A stretch of 64,000 nucleotides of DNA from Isoetes taiwanensis (GCA_021234155.1 JAJEKV010000134.1:872501-936500), one strand, 5' to 3'; counted from the stretch's first letter, positions 22,480-36,344 are shown. The notes: generated from the sequence alone by a model not told the origin. Numbers and translations are program-made.

Positions 22480-25400
22480 CCACTAAAAAATACCCTGCCT
22501 GTCACAGTGGCCCGCTTCTCGCAAGTGCACCTGTAGACAGGACAATCAGGGGGGGAGGGTCTAGTGTGGTGGACTATGTGCTCGTAGTTGCGCAAGATAT
22601 GCATCTCATCAGTCGTTTCCGGGTGGGCAACGACAGTCGGGATGAGGAGATCGACTCAGATCACCTCCCACTCTATTTGGACATGACTTGGCAAGCCGCC
22701 AGAACCCCCACTATGCCAGTCCCTCGCCATCCCCTCGGTTGCGCGGCTGGATTATGGCGGCGTAGGACTACGCCCGAAGATGCTCATGGGCGCTTTGCCG
22801 GCAATTACGCGGACCCCCACACTAGAGCGGCGAGCCAGACCCGGTTGACCCGAGCTATTACGGGGATCACGGCCGGACCGGGTGTTTTGGCGAGACACCC
22901 CCCTCCCCCTCAGCGTAGCGCTCGAGGGGCGGCAACCTTTCCGCGTAACCGTGGTTTGATCGCGGTGTGTAAAAACATAGCGCCGGCTCGTCACGATACG
23001 AATCCGTACCAGCTTGCAGGCCACCACCGCAATGCTCGTGCCCATCCGGAAGGAGACAAAGGTCGCGGTACCTTGCCGGGCACCAAGGAGATGTTCGGCT
23101 GCTTTGGACACTCATCCTCGAACCTTTGGGCCTTGAGTGCTTGAAGGCCAGCCCGGCCCTCACAGGGGACATCACACCCGGGCAGTGGGAGCGGTGCTGC
23201 GGCGGCTCTATGACCCACCCGGGGGCAGCGTCATTTCCATACCCCCACGGATGGCCCCATTGGTTCTCGGAGGAGGATGTTGTGGAGGGCCTACAACGGT
23301 CGCTAATGGGAAGGCGGTGACCTCGGCGGTATCGCGGTCGAAGTTACTCAAATGGGCGGGGCAAAGCTGGTGCCGATCCTCACTACCCTGTTCAAGAGAG
23401 CATTGCAGGAAGGTTTCTCCCGACAATGGACCACAAGCAGGGTTGTCCCCATTCACAAGGCGGGCGACCCCTACTATCCCGCCACCAATTACCGGGCGAT
23501 CATGGTCATTTCGGTATTTGCCAAACCGTTGGCTGGCATTCTCGAGCAGCAGTTGATCCGCTGGGCAGAGGCAGCAAATGTGCGAGCCCTCACACAAGCA
23601 GGCTTTAGACCCCGCCACTCAACGATTGACCATATCTTTACACCGGGCATCCGATTGAAGACAGCGGCCCAAACCATCGGCCCGGACTTGTATTGCTTGC
23701 TTTGTAGACTTCGCGAAGGCTTTCGATCTGGCCCCGGGGAAAAGCTATGGGCTAAGATGCGTCAATCTGGGGCTGCCGCTGCACGTGCGAGAATGCCATA
23801 TCTGTGCTGTATGAGAGTTGTTTTGGCGGGATGCGACCAACGGGCCAAGCATTCATCAATCAGTAGTCGGAGTCCGTGAGGGCTGCCCCCCTCTCACCAA
23901 CACTTTTGGCCTCTACATTGACCGGTTAGAGCTCAAACTTCTGCGAGCATGGGGGATGGCATACGGCTTTTGCACCAAGTCATCTACGGCTCATCTATGC
24001 GGGCCGATGTTGACCTTCCGCTCACACCCGGAAGCTATGCGGTCTCATCCGGATGCCCTAGACACATTACGCCAAAGCTCTGGACATGCGGCGTGAATCT
24101 GGCCAAGACCGGGGTGGTTCGCATATCCTCTTCCGCCACCCCATGTCTCCTGCGGTCACATATCGAGGGCGGCTGTGGAGGTCACGCCCACCTACAAGTA
24201 CCTAGGGCTGGAGTTCCCCTCCTGCGCCTGTTGGGAGACGTCCATCCGCTTCTTGCGATGACGGCCCGGCTGGAAAGCTTTATGCCATGCGTAACAACAG
24301 TCACCTGAAGCGAGCTCTATGATTGGGGCCATCGGTCACATCTGTTTGGGCGTTGGTCGAGCTTTGTCCCTACAATGCTGGGGTTGAGGTTTGGGGCCTA
24401 CGTCTCTTTGGCGACACCGAATGACTTGGAGCAGGTCTGAAGGCATTTTTGCACGGGCACTTGGGATGAAACCTTGATCCCCTATCGATTTCTGTTGCGA
24501 AATGATTCCCCGGCCGCCAAACGTATCTTGATAGACACATCGTCTACTTTCGAAGAAAGTGGTTAATATGGGTGATGCTCGGCTCCGCGACTTGGCTTAC
24601 AACGTGGCAATGGGCCCAGCTCGGGGCCCGCTGGCGGGTAAGAGAGATCGGTGGTTCGCCAGATGGAACGTCGCGGAACCGCATCGTCGCAGTGGACCGC
24701 AGGCCGATCGTGGCGGCCTGGCGGGAATACACGGATGCTTGCTTCCTTGGCAAGCTCGGGACCCCGGCGCTCTAGCGCAGGTCAAAACGGCCCATTACAA
24801 GGAGCACATCAACCCGCGTGGCGGGGCCCGCAGCTCTACACTTCCCGGTACTGCCAAAAGCGCGGACTCATTGCCTCCATTCGCCGCGGTGCCACCATCT
24901 CCACATTGAGGCGGGGCGGTGGATTGGGAGCCCCGCCAGGGCGAGCTCTGTCGGTCTTTGTCAAGCGGGTGCCATTGAGGATGAATCTCACACTTTCCAG
25001 AGTTGCCCGGCATTGATCGGATCCGGGCGGATATTGTGGCGCTCCCGAACATATCGTCACTTTCGGGCGTATACATGCGGGGCGTTCCCCTCCCATGGCA
25101 ACCCACTGCGCCCGCGGCGAGGGCCATCCGGTCTAACTTCGGGCCATCTATAGAAAGATGCTCGAGTGAAGGACCTGAAGGGTCATTCGCCCACGCCTTC
25201 AATGGGGCTCCTATGTCGCGGAAGCGTGAATACAAGGTTAGCACACAGCATAATCATATCATAAAATACCACCACGAAGGGTGGTATGTCCATCCAACTG
25301 ACAACAACAAGAAGATGCATTTAATACTAGGAAAGACACCCCAAACCCATGGTTCTACCCCGGCTCAGACTCGAGTGAGGATCGACTGACGGCTAGGTCT

Positions 25401-26994
25401 CAAGAGATCAGCCAGGTCAGAATCTTCGCATGGCGTTGGCTGGCATAGAACATCGGCTAGGGTTGTCCACTCCATCCGCCCCTCCCGTGCACACTTTGCG
25501 GATGAGTCGAATCATGCTATGGCATCACTATAGCCTTCCCGGAGACTTGAGACTCAAGGTATCACCCTTCGAGCCTACTCCGGGGTTCATGGCGCCACTG
25601 GTCCGATGAGGCAGTCGGGGAAGTGTCCCCTCCGGGGATCACAAAGGGCTCCATGGGTGAGCTAGAGAATCGTGCGCATCAGCGACCCCGCATCCATACC
25701 CGACTTACTCACCCTAAATCTACTCAAAGTGCGGGGTGCCCCATACGGGTCACACCTCTCACACCGTGGGAGTGTCGGACCCATACCCGCCCCTCGTGAC
25801 CGCTATCGGGCCCAGCCCATTTGTAGGAGTCCTAGGAGCCTTGTATATTCGTGCAAGACCCCACCCCCACTTCACCACTGCGTCCCTTCTCTGGTGCTAA
25901 GCAATCCCATAGCATCCATGACCCGGTGGTCTCTTGTGCACAGGCTGCAACAACTGGGAATTAAAGGAGCTACTAGGAGTATACTAAAGCATAAGGCACA
26001 GAGGTCTCTACCCCCCTCTAATCCCTGCTTTATGGAAGTTTAACAGAGCTACTTTCATAACACGTCCATCCATCCATAATAAACATAATCCATAATCAAA
26101 ATGTAAATCCTAAATATCAAAGAAGGGTTAATCCTAAGTAAGAACAACCAAAGAAGACTCAAAGAACTTAACTGAAACGCTAGCCTTAGAGATATCAACT
26201 AGATTATCTACTAACCTGAGTTTTGACTTGATCCATTGTCATGAGGCGCCTCCATCTCTCAGTAATCTGGTGTTCAGCAACAACCGGGGTGTTTAGCAAT
26301 AGTTCCAGGTACTTGGGCGCTCAGCTGCTCCTCCTCCTGGCTCGATTTTGGGGTCAAGTGGGGGTAGTGATCCACCTTGATGGCCCAAGTTAGCATTCCC
26401 CATGCTAGCCAATCGAGTTTGGCTAGGTGGCGCCTTCCCAAGTAATTAATTAACTTAATTAAACCATTTAGATATTAAGTCCTTAATTATAGGTTATTAT
26501 CCTTAATAATTAAATTAGCATAGCTAATTTAATCCCTTTTAGGTCAACCCCCTAGGGCGTACCTTTACTGGGTGACGTGTCAGTATATTTATACGTATAC
26601 CGTATAATTACTTATAACATCACAGATATGTTCCCTTAGTACGCCGGACTTGCCCCTACATTTGCTGATGAACACACCGTCAGTACGTGCTCTGGGGTCG
26701 TACATTCAGGAGGTACTAGATCTGCGAGCCCACCTTTGCCCCCGTCTGGTTGCTCACTGATCAGGCACTATGGGTACGGTACATGAGTGTATATACTTGT
26801 GTGTTTTCGCATTTCGTATATTGGAACAGTTTGTCGGCAGGCTGATTGCTGCCACGGTTTTTCCCTCGAAAACCCTTCGGGGCGGGGGTTTTTTAATCCG
26901 GGTAGTAATCCGCTTGCTGCGCTTTTGTATTGGGTCCCATAGACCGATTGGTCTCCGTGGACGATAAAAATACCTTCCTTCCTTCCTTCCTTCC
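22480..26994 (+). mobile_element. Plus-strand LINE copy, 5'-truncated, interrupted by a solo LTR
   Basis: Fragments of ORF2 in order: the end of an AP-endonuclease (SSVVDYVLV and SDHLPLYL, about 22,560-22,680); RT (VVPIHKAGD, NYRAIMVISVFAK, QAGFRPRHSTIDHIF, 23,430-23,640); a degraded catalytic box near 24,000; then GRWIGSPAR and a CCHC-like DESHTFQSC (about 24,915-25,010). The last residues, ALGSYIQEV, lie beyond the solo LTR (about 26,690-26,720). The copy ends in GTCCCATAGACCGATTGG and a (CCTT)n tail at 26,972-26,994. Many frameshifts. The same 3' end occurs at several other places in the window. Confidence 0.85.
25035..26624 (-). repeat. Solo LTR of the element B/C family
   Basis: A 1,590-bp LTR on the minus strand running from TGTGATGTTATAAG to a CGCCACA end, flanked on both sides by GATAT (25,030-25,034 and 26,625-26,629). 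It sits alone inside the LINE ORF2, so the internal part was lost by LTR-LTR recombination. It shows that the H3-carrying family has transposed and been removed here. Confidence 0.93.
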
Positions 26995-29683
26995 ATAAAA
27001 CTTGAGCAATAAAATAAAATAAAAAAGGGAAAGAAAAGAAAAGGGGTAATTTGAAAAAAAAAAAGAGGCTTATCTTCGAAATTGCATTCCTTATTTCTGT
27101 TTGCACCAACATTTGAAAACCTTGTTCCATTATTCATTTCCGTTCTTACATTTTTCCTAACCTACGCCCTTGTCCACTATTCCATTTCCATGGACAAAGA
27201 CCTTGTTTCACATTTCGCTTTTGCATTCTTGACCTAAACTTATGCTGGCAAGAACTGTGTAGGAGGATTTGAGCTGGAGGGAAAAGAACAGGAAAAATCA
27301 TTTGGATACATGGGGATTTGGCACGATCTGAAACAAAGCCATAATGGATGCCGAATCCACCAATGGCATAGAGTCCAACAAATTCGTGGAGCTTTTAAGA
27401 AGAGTTGGAAGCAAGAAACTGGAAACTGCAAGAGGAGACTGGTAGAATTATCTTGAGGAGCTGTGTCGCCAGGGCAGAATTTCGACCTTCAGTACATTCA
27501 TTCACACACAGGGAAAATGGAGCTGGTATTATCTATTTGAGTTCAAAAATTGTGACTGTTTGTTCATGTGTAAAGGAGTGATCCTGCTGTTTTAAGAACA
27601 TCATCTGGTTGTATTTGAGAATTCCTATGATCTGACTGATCAATTGGGAAAGCCAATTAATGCAATTGTTGTTGCATCAAAACTGCATTCTAATCTTGCT
27701 GTTTGTTGTAGTTTTTTTTCTGCAGAATTGCCTGCTTATAAAGTGAAGTAGTTCTTTGTTGTTCCATCCCATATTACATACTTTGCTTAAAAGGTGACCT
27801 AGCTGTTGATTTACCTATATTTCATACAAAGGAAGACATATTATCCACTTTTTATCTGATATATCTGTACCAATTCGATTTGTCTATCTCCTAAGCCAAT
27901 CCACATATTGCATTTTTATCTGGCGCAACCCTTCTATTACCAGGAGAAGGAAAAGAAGAAGAAGAAGATACATATATCTATCTAACATTACCTTCTTGCT
28001 ATTTTTACTAGAAGAGTGATCCTTTCTCCAAATTGAATTATTCTTCTTGAACAATTTTCTTCTGCTACTCAAAATCTCTATACTACCATATCTATTAGCT
28101 GCTCAAGGGATGCTTTGGGTGTAGTCACTGCCCACCAATGACTTGGAGGTCCAGACCATCATCTCCAACACAGGTGGTTGCCTCAAGATCCAGGCTAGGG
28201 GCCATCAAGGTTATGTAACAAATTATGGAGAAGTGTATTGAGTGCAATGGCATCGCGCGACCTTGTCGTAGACATAGAATAATTTCAATTTGTTACAGTG
28301 CTTCAAGTGCCTAAAGATAAATGCCATTTTAATATCAAACTCATTGCAAAATGCAGTGGGGACCATGAAGAATAACCTGGAAATTTTGAATCCTCCTTTG
28401 TCAATGGCTCTTATTCTTGAGTGGAATGAGCATAGAAGTTGCCAACATTGAGTAGTCTATAATAAATGAGAAGCAGTATGTCAATTGCCAATATGTCTTT
28501 TCAACATGTAATGATGGTAACTCTCATGCAACTTACCAAAATATATACGTGAGCAAATCACGGCGTCAAGTTTATTGTTTGCTGCAAATTACAACGAGTC
28601 AGGCACATATATATAAAATATAAGGTATTGTTGGAATTTCTTTGGAAAAAGTTGTGCAACAATATTGTGATTCTTGAAATTGAGTTGGTGTGCCTTATTG
28701 AAAGAGCGTAATATAGGTAGGTTGGCGCTCCAATTACATAGGTAATCAGTTATGGTGCTTGCATGCCCTAAATTATGTAGCACATTATGATGCATGAAGA
28801 CTATTTTGTTTTAATAGCTATAATACATGTGTCTCCAACACGGATACATACCACAGTTTATTTGTGTAGATAAAGTCACAATTGTCCAATGTAGAACTTC
28901 ACCTATACTTGTCAAATAAACTACTTAGAATATAACAGAAAAATTATCGTACGCCAAAGATCTAATAGAAAATGTGAACATACCACTTTATGAATTGGAC
29001 TTGTACTTAACAAATCTGAACTGCTTTTTTTCCATACCTATAGGACTGAAATGGTCCCACTCAGTATAACATGGCTAACCTCAATGCACAAACTTTCTAT
29101 ATTTCCAGACACCAATGCACTTTGTACAATAATAAATTCAAAAGCCTAATGGAATTGCACTTTTATTCTACACTATGCAGACAATTTTCCTAAGTCGAAG
29201 TTGACAACTAAAGCCTATATATAAGAATATGCATGTGAATATGAGGAAGGAAAAGTGCTCATCTCAAGATTTAGAGTAAGCAAAACTTGTATGCTTCTTT
29301 CCAACCATATGCTCTGAAGATATCAGCTTTCAACACATTTGATAAAGAATAAATTAAGCCGCAACGATCAGCTACTGATGCAAATGTTCTCTTTAAGCAG
29401 ACCACGCAAATGTATCAAGAATGTAATTTGAAAGACCAAAATGTCATGGGTCTTCTTAATTCATGAGCGAGACTCCAAGTAGAAAATGGGAAGCGGAAGC
29501 ATGAAGGACTTACAATTTGTGAAATACTAACGACCAAAAGGTAGTGCTCTGTACAACATGTATGATTGCTCCTAGCCAGGCAGCTCTAAGTTCTCGCCTC
29601 ACATCTTAAGCCTTTTATGCATGTTCAAATACTTTGTACAATTCTGTAATAAATTCCCAAAACTCAAACAATAATAAGACAAC
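26995..29683. other. No gene recognised, AT-rich
   Basis: I see A-rich and AAG/TTC-rich runs (about 27,000-27,070 and 27,940-27,975), short frames without similarity and no repeat boundaries. Nothing else can be supported. Confidence 0.5.
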
Positions 29684-30366
29684 ATTAGCTCGTCAAAGAA
29701 AATGCATTGTGTATGTTAGTTTATCTCTACAAATTGCATAAAAGAATAGAATAGAGTTTTTATCGTCCAAACCAATTGGCCTATGGGACCCAAACAAGAG
29801 GCACAACAAGCGTATTACTTTTCGGGTTAAAAAACCCCCTTTTTGTTTGGGGGAAAAACCGTGACAGGAATAGGTTTGCTGTCAAACTGTACAAATACAA
29901 ATATATATCATGGGGGGATGCATTACCGCGTGTCGGGTAAGTGCCCAAGGATTGCGCTAATCTCGGCGATCCATGATCTCTTGAAGGTATGATCCCAACC
30001 TCCATACAGAGCTCGTGCTCAGCATCTCATGCAGAGGCTGGCCAGGACGGACCAGCTCAGGATAGCGTATCCGAATGTCATCATATGCCGGACAACTCTG
30101 AAGGGTGTGGCATTCGTCTTCCATAGCTCCAACCTGACAGCATTGACAAAGCCTCTCCTGACGCGGCTCCCCAATCCATCTCCCCGTCTCAATACGGAGA
30201 TGATGTGCACCTGTGTGGATAGAGGCAATGGATCTGCGCTTTTTCATGGGTAGATGAGTGCGCAGGTAGCATTGCGGGCCTCGCCCCAACATGGGATTTG
30301 AATCAACAAAAAGCATATTAATTAGCTCGTCAAAGGAAAAGTATTGTGTATGTTAGTTTGCCTCTG
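29684..30366 (-). mobile_element. 5'-truncated LINE copy with long target-site duplication
   Basis: On the minus strand 30,316-29,957 encodes the ORF2 C-terminus: HHLRIETGRWIG, the zinc-binding CQCCQVGAMEDECHTLQSC, and SVWRLGSYLQEIMDRRD. The 3' end contains GTCCCATAGGCCAATTGG. It is flanked by a direct repeat of about 46 bp starting ATTAGCTCGTCAAAG (29,684-29,730 and 30,321-30,366, a few differences), as expected of target-primed reverse transcription. Confidence 0.85.
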
Positions 30367-31080
30367 AAGAGAGGGGTCAACTGTAGCCGGACAAGCCTTC
30401 CTTATCAGTCGGTCTAATTGTGCCACCCACAGCCAGGCGGGCTCCTATACACAGGCCGCAATTACTAGGTGCTAAGGAGATTACTCTAAGGACATCACAT
30501 AATGACTCCGGGTCTTGACCCCCCCTTCCTAATATACAAGAGGTGCACACAGAGATAACTATCATCATCCGATGAACCTGAAAATACAGAATAACTTCTA
30601 AGCTATCTATCTAAACATACATGGTTAGGCTCGTTAGATCTGGGGATTTAGAAGTCTGCTAGATGCAAACTCGGTTCTATGTCAGTCAGTAAGCTGGCAT
30701 TGCACATCAGATCGATCACATACCAGATCCTTGGCTCACTCCCAATCCTCGGACGGCGTCCATGCTATCAGGGTTGCTCGAGATGGTCGAATTGGGAAAG
30801 CGAGCTCCACAGGTGCTGGCAGGTTGCAATCAATCTGTCGCAGTTGCAATGCAAGCTTTGGAGGCTGGAATTCAAAAGGAACACTTTTAGAGTTCCAGAC
30901 TCCTTCTATCATGATGCTTTTAGGGTTGGCATCTAAAGAGTCATTCAGGGCTATTGCCACGTGGCAATGGTTATAGGCATATAATTTAATTTAATTTAAT
31001 TGATCAAGCCATTTTAGGCCCCCGGGCCTCTATGGCAAATAGGTACATACATAATACAATCATGGAATATATATATGCAC
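30367..31080 (-). repeat. Possible decayed LTR of the B/C family
   Basis: Patches such as TACACAGGCCGCAA and AGGTGCTAAGGAG resemble the interior of the solo LTR on the same strand (GCACAGGCTGCAAC), and the end near 31,020 has a GGCC-rich stretch in a similar place. No clean ends or target duplication are visible. Confidence 0.3.
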
Positions 31081-31130
31081 TCAATCCGAAGCGCCTGAAA
31101 TATCAAAATCTTCCATGAGGTTAAACAAGC

Positions 31131-34100
31131 TTATGTGCGCTCCATCCAAACATCCCTAAGATATGTACTCAATTTATGGGCTGGCATATCTAATAGTTCT
31201 CTTAGAGTCTGACCCTGTATACCATATCTATCTCTGATGTTCTCGTATGCTGAACATTCTAGAAAAACATGTTTCTCTGTTTCAATTTCAAGGTCTAGAC
31301 ATCCTAAACAAAATCTCTCATTACGAGGTGTACCATTCCACCTACCTGTTTCAATGTGTAAGTGGTGTGATGATAACCGCAATTGAGAAATCAATATGCG
31401 GTTTTTTCTGCTAATGTTGGAAAGCAGATAATCTTGTTCTTCATATGTGTCCAAATTATTGATCTCATCAAGATAGAACCTTTTCTTAACATCCTTGTCA
31501 GGTTCGAGCCTCCACATTTCCTTTACCACATGTGCTTTAACCTCCATATAAACTTCCTTATATTTATGTGACGTCGGCCAGATGTTTTGTCCAAGCCATT
31601 TAGCACACCATTTTTTCACTTCACAATACCAACCTTTTTCCTTAGATTGTTCCAGGGCTAGGCGAGGAAATCTTTCCTCATCCATTGCCATAACCCTGTT
31701 AACGTACGCTATCGTTCTGCACAACGCTTCAGCCTCTAAGGGCAGCATACCTGTCTCCACTAACATCATGCAATATGGTGTTTGTGGCTTTGCACCAAGC
31801 TCACTCAATAGGAAACATTTCTGCACATTTTCAATAGCATTCCAGCATTTCCGGGATTATCCAGGCCCCCAAATTGGGCTACCATACAAGATAATTGGTT
31901 TCACTTGAACTCCAAAAAGCAATCTTCTTAATTTCCAATGTTCAAAATTATTAAGCCTGCATTGATGTATCATACCATAGAAGGCCCGCAATCCTCCTGA
32001 AGCACGTTTTTGGGCAGCCCTTGTCCACCTGTAATTGCATGTCATATCAATACCAAGATATTTATATTCTGTTACTTTTTGTAAGGGAATACCACCCACT
32101 GTAAATGTAGTGCAATCCTTGCCACCCAACACCATGGTTTTTGACTTGTTTTACATTAATCTGCATTTGCTTCAATGTGCAAAAGGACTCAAGCACGTCT
32201 AGGTGTCTCTGTAGCCCGCCTGCATCCCTAGATATCAACACTATATCATCTGCAAACATTAGCAATTGCAGTATATACTTGCCAAGCCTTGCTCCCAAGC
32301 CACCTAATCTCGTCGTCCAACATTCAAGTTCATCAATGAGTAGCCCAAAAAGAGTAGGAGAGCACGGGCAGCCCTATTTAACTCCAATTGTGTTTTTTAT
32401 TTGATCAGATCCTGAGAAAGGAAAAGAGAGCTCAACCAGAACTTTATTATAAAGACATACAACTGCTTTTCTCAATTCTATAGGAACTTGCAACCACTCA
32501 AGTCTTTCAGCAAGATGTGTACGATTCACTCTATCAAAGGCTTTGGTTAAATCTATAAATGCCAAAAACCTCTTATTGCCTGCACCCTTCGCTCCTTCTG
32601 TGATCACTCTTAAAGTGACTAAATGGTCCAAGGTAGAATGATTCATACGAATGCTTGCCCTGGTGATCTTATATTCTGCTCATCTGCCCAGCAAGAAATC
32701 TTATGCTCAAGCATTGAGGCAAAAAGTTTAGCAAATGTATTAATCACAAGAATGGTTCTATAGTTTCTTATGTTGTCTTTATCACCAGTCTTGTGCACCG
32801 GCACAACTCTATTTAGACACCATTCTGTAGGAAAAAACCCTCTCAAAAGTGCTTCATTACATAAATCTGCCAAAAGGCTATAGAGCTCATCTTCTCCCCA
32901 TTTAAAAAGCTCAATTGATATACCCTGTGAATCACATGTGCGCCCATTTTTCATTTTTTTTAAGGGCTATTTGTACATCTTCAAATCTGAATATGGGTAT
33001 AGCTTCTCCCGCACAATCAAGACTACCTGTATCTATTGTGCTATATAACTCTGAAACCAGGGAAAGAAGATCATTTTTTGTTATATCACCAATTTCTGTC
33101 CTACTATATGACCTATTCCAGAAACGTTTTGATCCTTATCCACTTCTTGCATCATTTTTTCCTGGTGCTTGCGGTTCCAATCTCTCTTTTTTTGCTTGAC
33201 CAAATTCTTATATCGTTTATAAACCAGAGGATTAGTGGATTTCATGCACTCCTTTTTTGCCTTAAGGCAATCCGCGTCAAACCATTTATTATGGCTTCTC
33301 CTCTTAGAGGGGATGTAGCCAAAGACATCTCCAGCTGTACTGACTATGGCACTTATCAATCTGTTGCTTTTCTCTTCCAAGGATTTATGTAAATGTATCT
33401 CCTCTAATTTGGGTGCCAATGCATTTTCATATTTATCTGCCAATTTATATACAAGTTTTACTTTTGCTTTTGGGGGAGGAGATAAAGCAGCTGTGCATTT
33501 CACAATGTTAGCATTCAAGTGAAACATAAAAGGAATATGATCCGAATCTGGATTTCTTTCTAGAAATGTGAAATCTGTTACATACTCGATTGCCTCTGGA
33601 TCTCCAAGCAGGAAGATCAATAGTACTACGTCCACTAGGCTGGGTACAAGTAAAACAGTTTGTGCCTGGAAATCTCGCAAGACCATTGAAAACAATAAAG
33701 TTAAAGGATTCACATAGATCAAGAACATGTGCACCCATCTTATTCTTTACAGTATCTGGCGACTGGCGTGGCCAACAAAACATGTCATCTGAATGTTCAT
33801 TCAACCATAAAATGTTTCCTTCATCTGAAAGCAATGATGCTTGTCTACTGCCAATTCTTCCATTCAAGTCTCCAGTTATAAACACCTTTCCATTTTGTCT
33901 ATATTTTGATATGTCTTCTGCAAGATACATAAGAGGATCTTGTGCACTCAATTCATTAGTCCCATATATAGATGCCGGATATGGATCCAAAGGAGCAAAA
34001 TACACAATAGCTATGTAAATCACAGTCATACCTGAAGATATTTTTAGCTAGATGTACTGAGAGAATTTATCTTTGCTTACTAGTGTGACTGAATTAGCTA

Positions 34101-34335
34101 TATTCTTTCGAATATAGCATGCAATACCGCCCCAACCTCGTCTACTGTTACCTTGGGCGTTCCATACTGAATCTAGCAAAACAAATCCTGGTATATCCAA
34201 GACTCTATTGGTTTCATGTTCCCAGGTTTTTACGAAAGCAAGCACATCATGTTTAGAAAACAACTGCAAGTTGCTGATTACTGTATTCTCGCTCAAGCCA
34301 TGTACATTCCAAACTAGAAAGCGGAGGGCCTTGCA
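31131..34335 (-). pseudogene. LINE ORF2: AP-endonuclease, reverse transcriptase, C-terminal zinc region
   Basis: Minus strand, in several frames. Endonuclease: FLVWNVHGL (about 34,300), the GDLNGRIG motif (about 33,860) and SDHIPF (about 33,540). RT: VVPVHKTGDKDNIRNYRTIL (about 32,800), FIDLTKAFDRVNR (about 32,560), GVKQGCP and the catalytic FADDIVLISRD (about 32,240). C-terminus: HHLHIETGRWNG, FCLGCLDLEIETEKHVFLEC and LRELLDM, ending at 31,131. Its ORF1 lies 13.6 kb away at 47,936-48,749 because element D inserted at the ORF1/ORF2 junction. Confidence 0.92.
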
Positions 34336-34365
34336 TTAGGGCGGATTTGGGGTCTGAAAATGGCC
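34336..34365 (+). repeat. Left terminal inverted repeat of element D
   Basis: Thirty bases starting TTAGGGCGGATT, the exact reverse complement of 47,899-47,928. Confidence 0.95.
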
Positions 34366-34970
34366 TCCTATCAGCCATTCCACGTCATATTTCCGCTCCC
34401 TTTTTCCCATGCCACCTAGGATACCAAACTCTCATAATTACAGATTTGCTTGGAATATTCTTCCGGAATAAGGGGGATTGCACATTCATGGCGCCATATG
34501 TATTTAATTCTGTTGGTTGTCAGACGGACTGATGCAACACGTGGCGCTTCTAAAATGCCACTTGCATTATAGCATACCGGCAACTCATGATGACGGTGTC
34601 TCTTGGTAAGCGTGCGCGTCACCGCCTTCTACATTTCAAAAGTTGAATGTGTAGGTTGAAGCTTTGTATCAGATCAGACTTTCATTTCGAGGGCCAAGCC
34701 GCAGTCAGCTTTTAACCGATCTTCACTTCATCCTAATACAGGCTTCCCGCCCCCTACAATTCCAAATTTGAATTTGCTTAATGTATAAAAGCATGGATTG
34801 TAGGAGAATGGACTTTTCGATTTCCATATACACGTTGCAAATTTCAAAAACGAAGTTAGTACGGACGTTCGCTCACACGGGCGAATTGTGTTGGGGCATA
34901 AAAATACCACACCTTGATTTCGCTACTGCATCGATCTACAAATATGGAAGTTGCTTGTTGTCAAATTAAA
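34350..34970 (+). repeat. Left-end segment of element D, duplicated at about 36,345-36,960
   Basis: About 600 bp from AAAATGGCCTCCTATCAGCC through GCGCCATATGTATTTAATTC, ACACGTGGCGCTTCTAAAA and GCATACCGGCAACTCATGA recurs two kilobases downstream with small indels. The second copy lacks the outermost TIR bases. A partial-end tandem arrangement or an earlier insertion of a relative would explain this. Confidence 0.85.
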
Positions 34971-35147
34971 CTTAAACACAAGTGAGGTTAAAGCACTTAC
35001 GTGGTTTTCTCGAGGAGGGTTTGGAGTGTTTTTTTTTTAAATCCCAATTATCGACATAGTGTGACGTAGCATCTTGGTATTAAATAGTATGTTAAATTCG
35101 AATTATATCGGTGTTCATTTTCTGGTTAAACTCAAATCATATAGGTT

Positions 35148-35256
35148 TAGGAATAAGGTTAAAAAAGGAAGATATTGGCTATTTAGGAATAAGGTTAAAA
35201 AGGGAAGATATTGGATATTTAGGTATAAGGTTAAAAAAGGAAGATATTAGATATGG
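35148..35256 (+). repeat. Tandem repeat, 36-38-bp unit, 3 copies
   Basis: Each unit reads TTAGGAATAAGGTTAAAAA followed by GGAAGATATTGG, with one or two changes. Confidence 0.9.
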
Positions 35257-35444
35257 CTCAAATTTCGAGATATGCACATAATGGCATGTAATGATGGTTG
35301 ATAGGACTGGAATACGAATCATTCCTACGATTTTCACGTCTAATCCAGCCTATATCTATTCCAGCCTAGATTGGCGCCCATTCTCCCCCCAATCTCCGCC
35401 CAATCTTTGCTAGATCCTCCGCCCAATTTCTCTAGTCCATCGCC

Positions 35445-35812
35445 ATGAAGAGATCAGCTACGGAAGAGCCGGAGGTGTCCTCCAAGAGGCCCTATTACGG
35501 CCGGAAGAGGTGTTCCCTCTGCAGGTTCCCTCCGCGCCCACCTGGTTCTTGCTCTGAATGCCTCGATTCCTCGATTCCTCCGGATTCCTTTGACGAGGAA
35601 TCGAGAATGAGGAATCGAGGAAATTTCGAGCGAGGAGTTCATCACAGTGTTCTTGAAGGTGGATAGGAGATTCTTCAGAAAATGAGTGGTCTACCGACGG
35701 AGAAGAAGCCCAAGATGATGAAGAAGATGAAGAAGTTGAAGACGAATCTGCTGACTTCGAGGAGCTCATGGCGTTAGTTCATGGTACATGCATGTTTTCT
35801 TTCTTTTCTTAA
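35445..35812 (+). CDS. Small Cys-motif and acidic-tail protein in element D
   Basis: Opens MKRSATEEPEVSSKRPYYG and has CSLCRFPPRPPGSCSEC, two CxxC pairs that could bind zinc. After a frame change near 35,660 it continues with a strongly acidic tail (DDEEDEEVEDESADFEEL) that ends by 35,812. Basic start, zinc motif and acidic end fit a small nuclear protein. Not recognised. Confidence 0.45.
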
Positions 35813-36344
35813 GCATTCAACTAACGGTTATTTCTTATTTTTTTTTTTGCGATGATGAAGCGGATGAATGAAATTTGTTAGGGCGCAGCACCTCTTATTT
35901 TTTTTTTCCTTGTTCTTAGTCGAGCTTGCCTCCACTTCTTACCATATGCCCCGCAAGCCTCCGAGGAGCTTTTTGTTGTGAATAGTTGAAGCCTCCGGCA
36001 TTTAAATTTACAAAATGATGTAAAGCCATACGGCCATAAAAAATTTTGAATGTAAAAAGTTTTTGCTTCTAATTATTTGAATACCTAACTTTTTTTTTAC
36101 TGTACATGTGTTACCACTCTTAAGTACATAAGTCATCATCCCTTTTCAAAGAGCATATTATTTTTCAAGGATCACACCAAGTTTAATAGTACATATGCAA
36201 CAAAAATGGAACACACTAAATTAAGCATCGTGTGATCCACTTTCTTATTTGTTGTCAAATTAAAACTAAACACAAGTCCCTCGTCAATAGTCTCCCATTT
36301 GCATATAAAATATCTATCATTCCAAGTTATATTATGTTTTATGA
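35813..36344. other. AT-rich intergenic stretch of element D
   Basis: No gene. It holds one copy of the recurring boundary motif (GCATCGTGTGATC, 36,225-36,237) and a 30-base echo of 34,955-34,985 (TGTTGTCAAATTAAA). Confidence 0.5.

Noticed and set aside
22752-25244. Many open minus-strand frames in the GC-rich LINE copy
   Set aside because: High GC leaves few stops; the plus strand carries the recognisable LINE domains.
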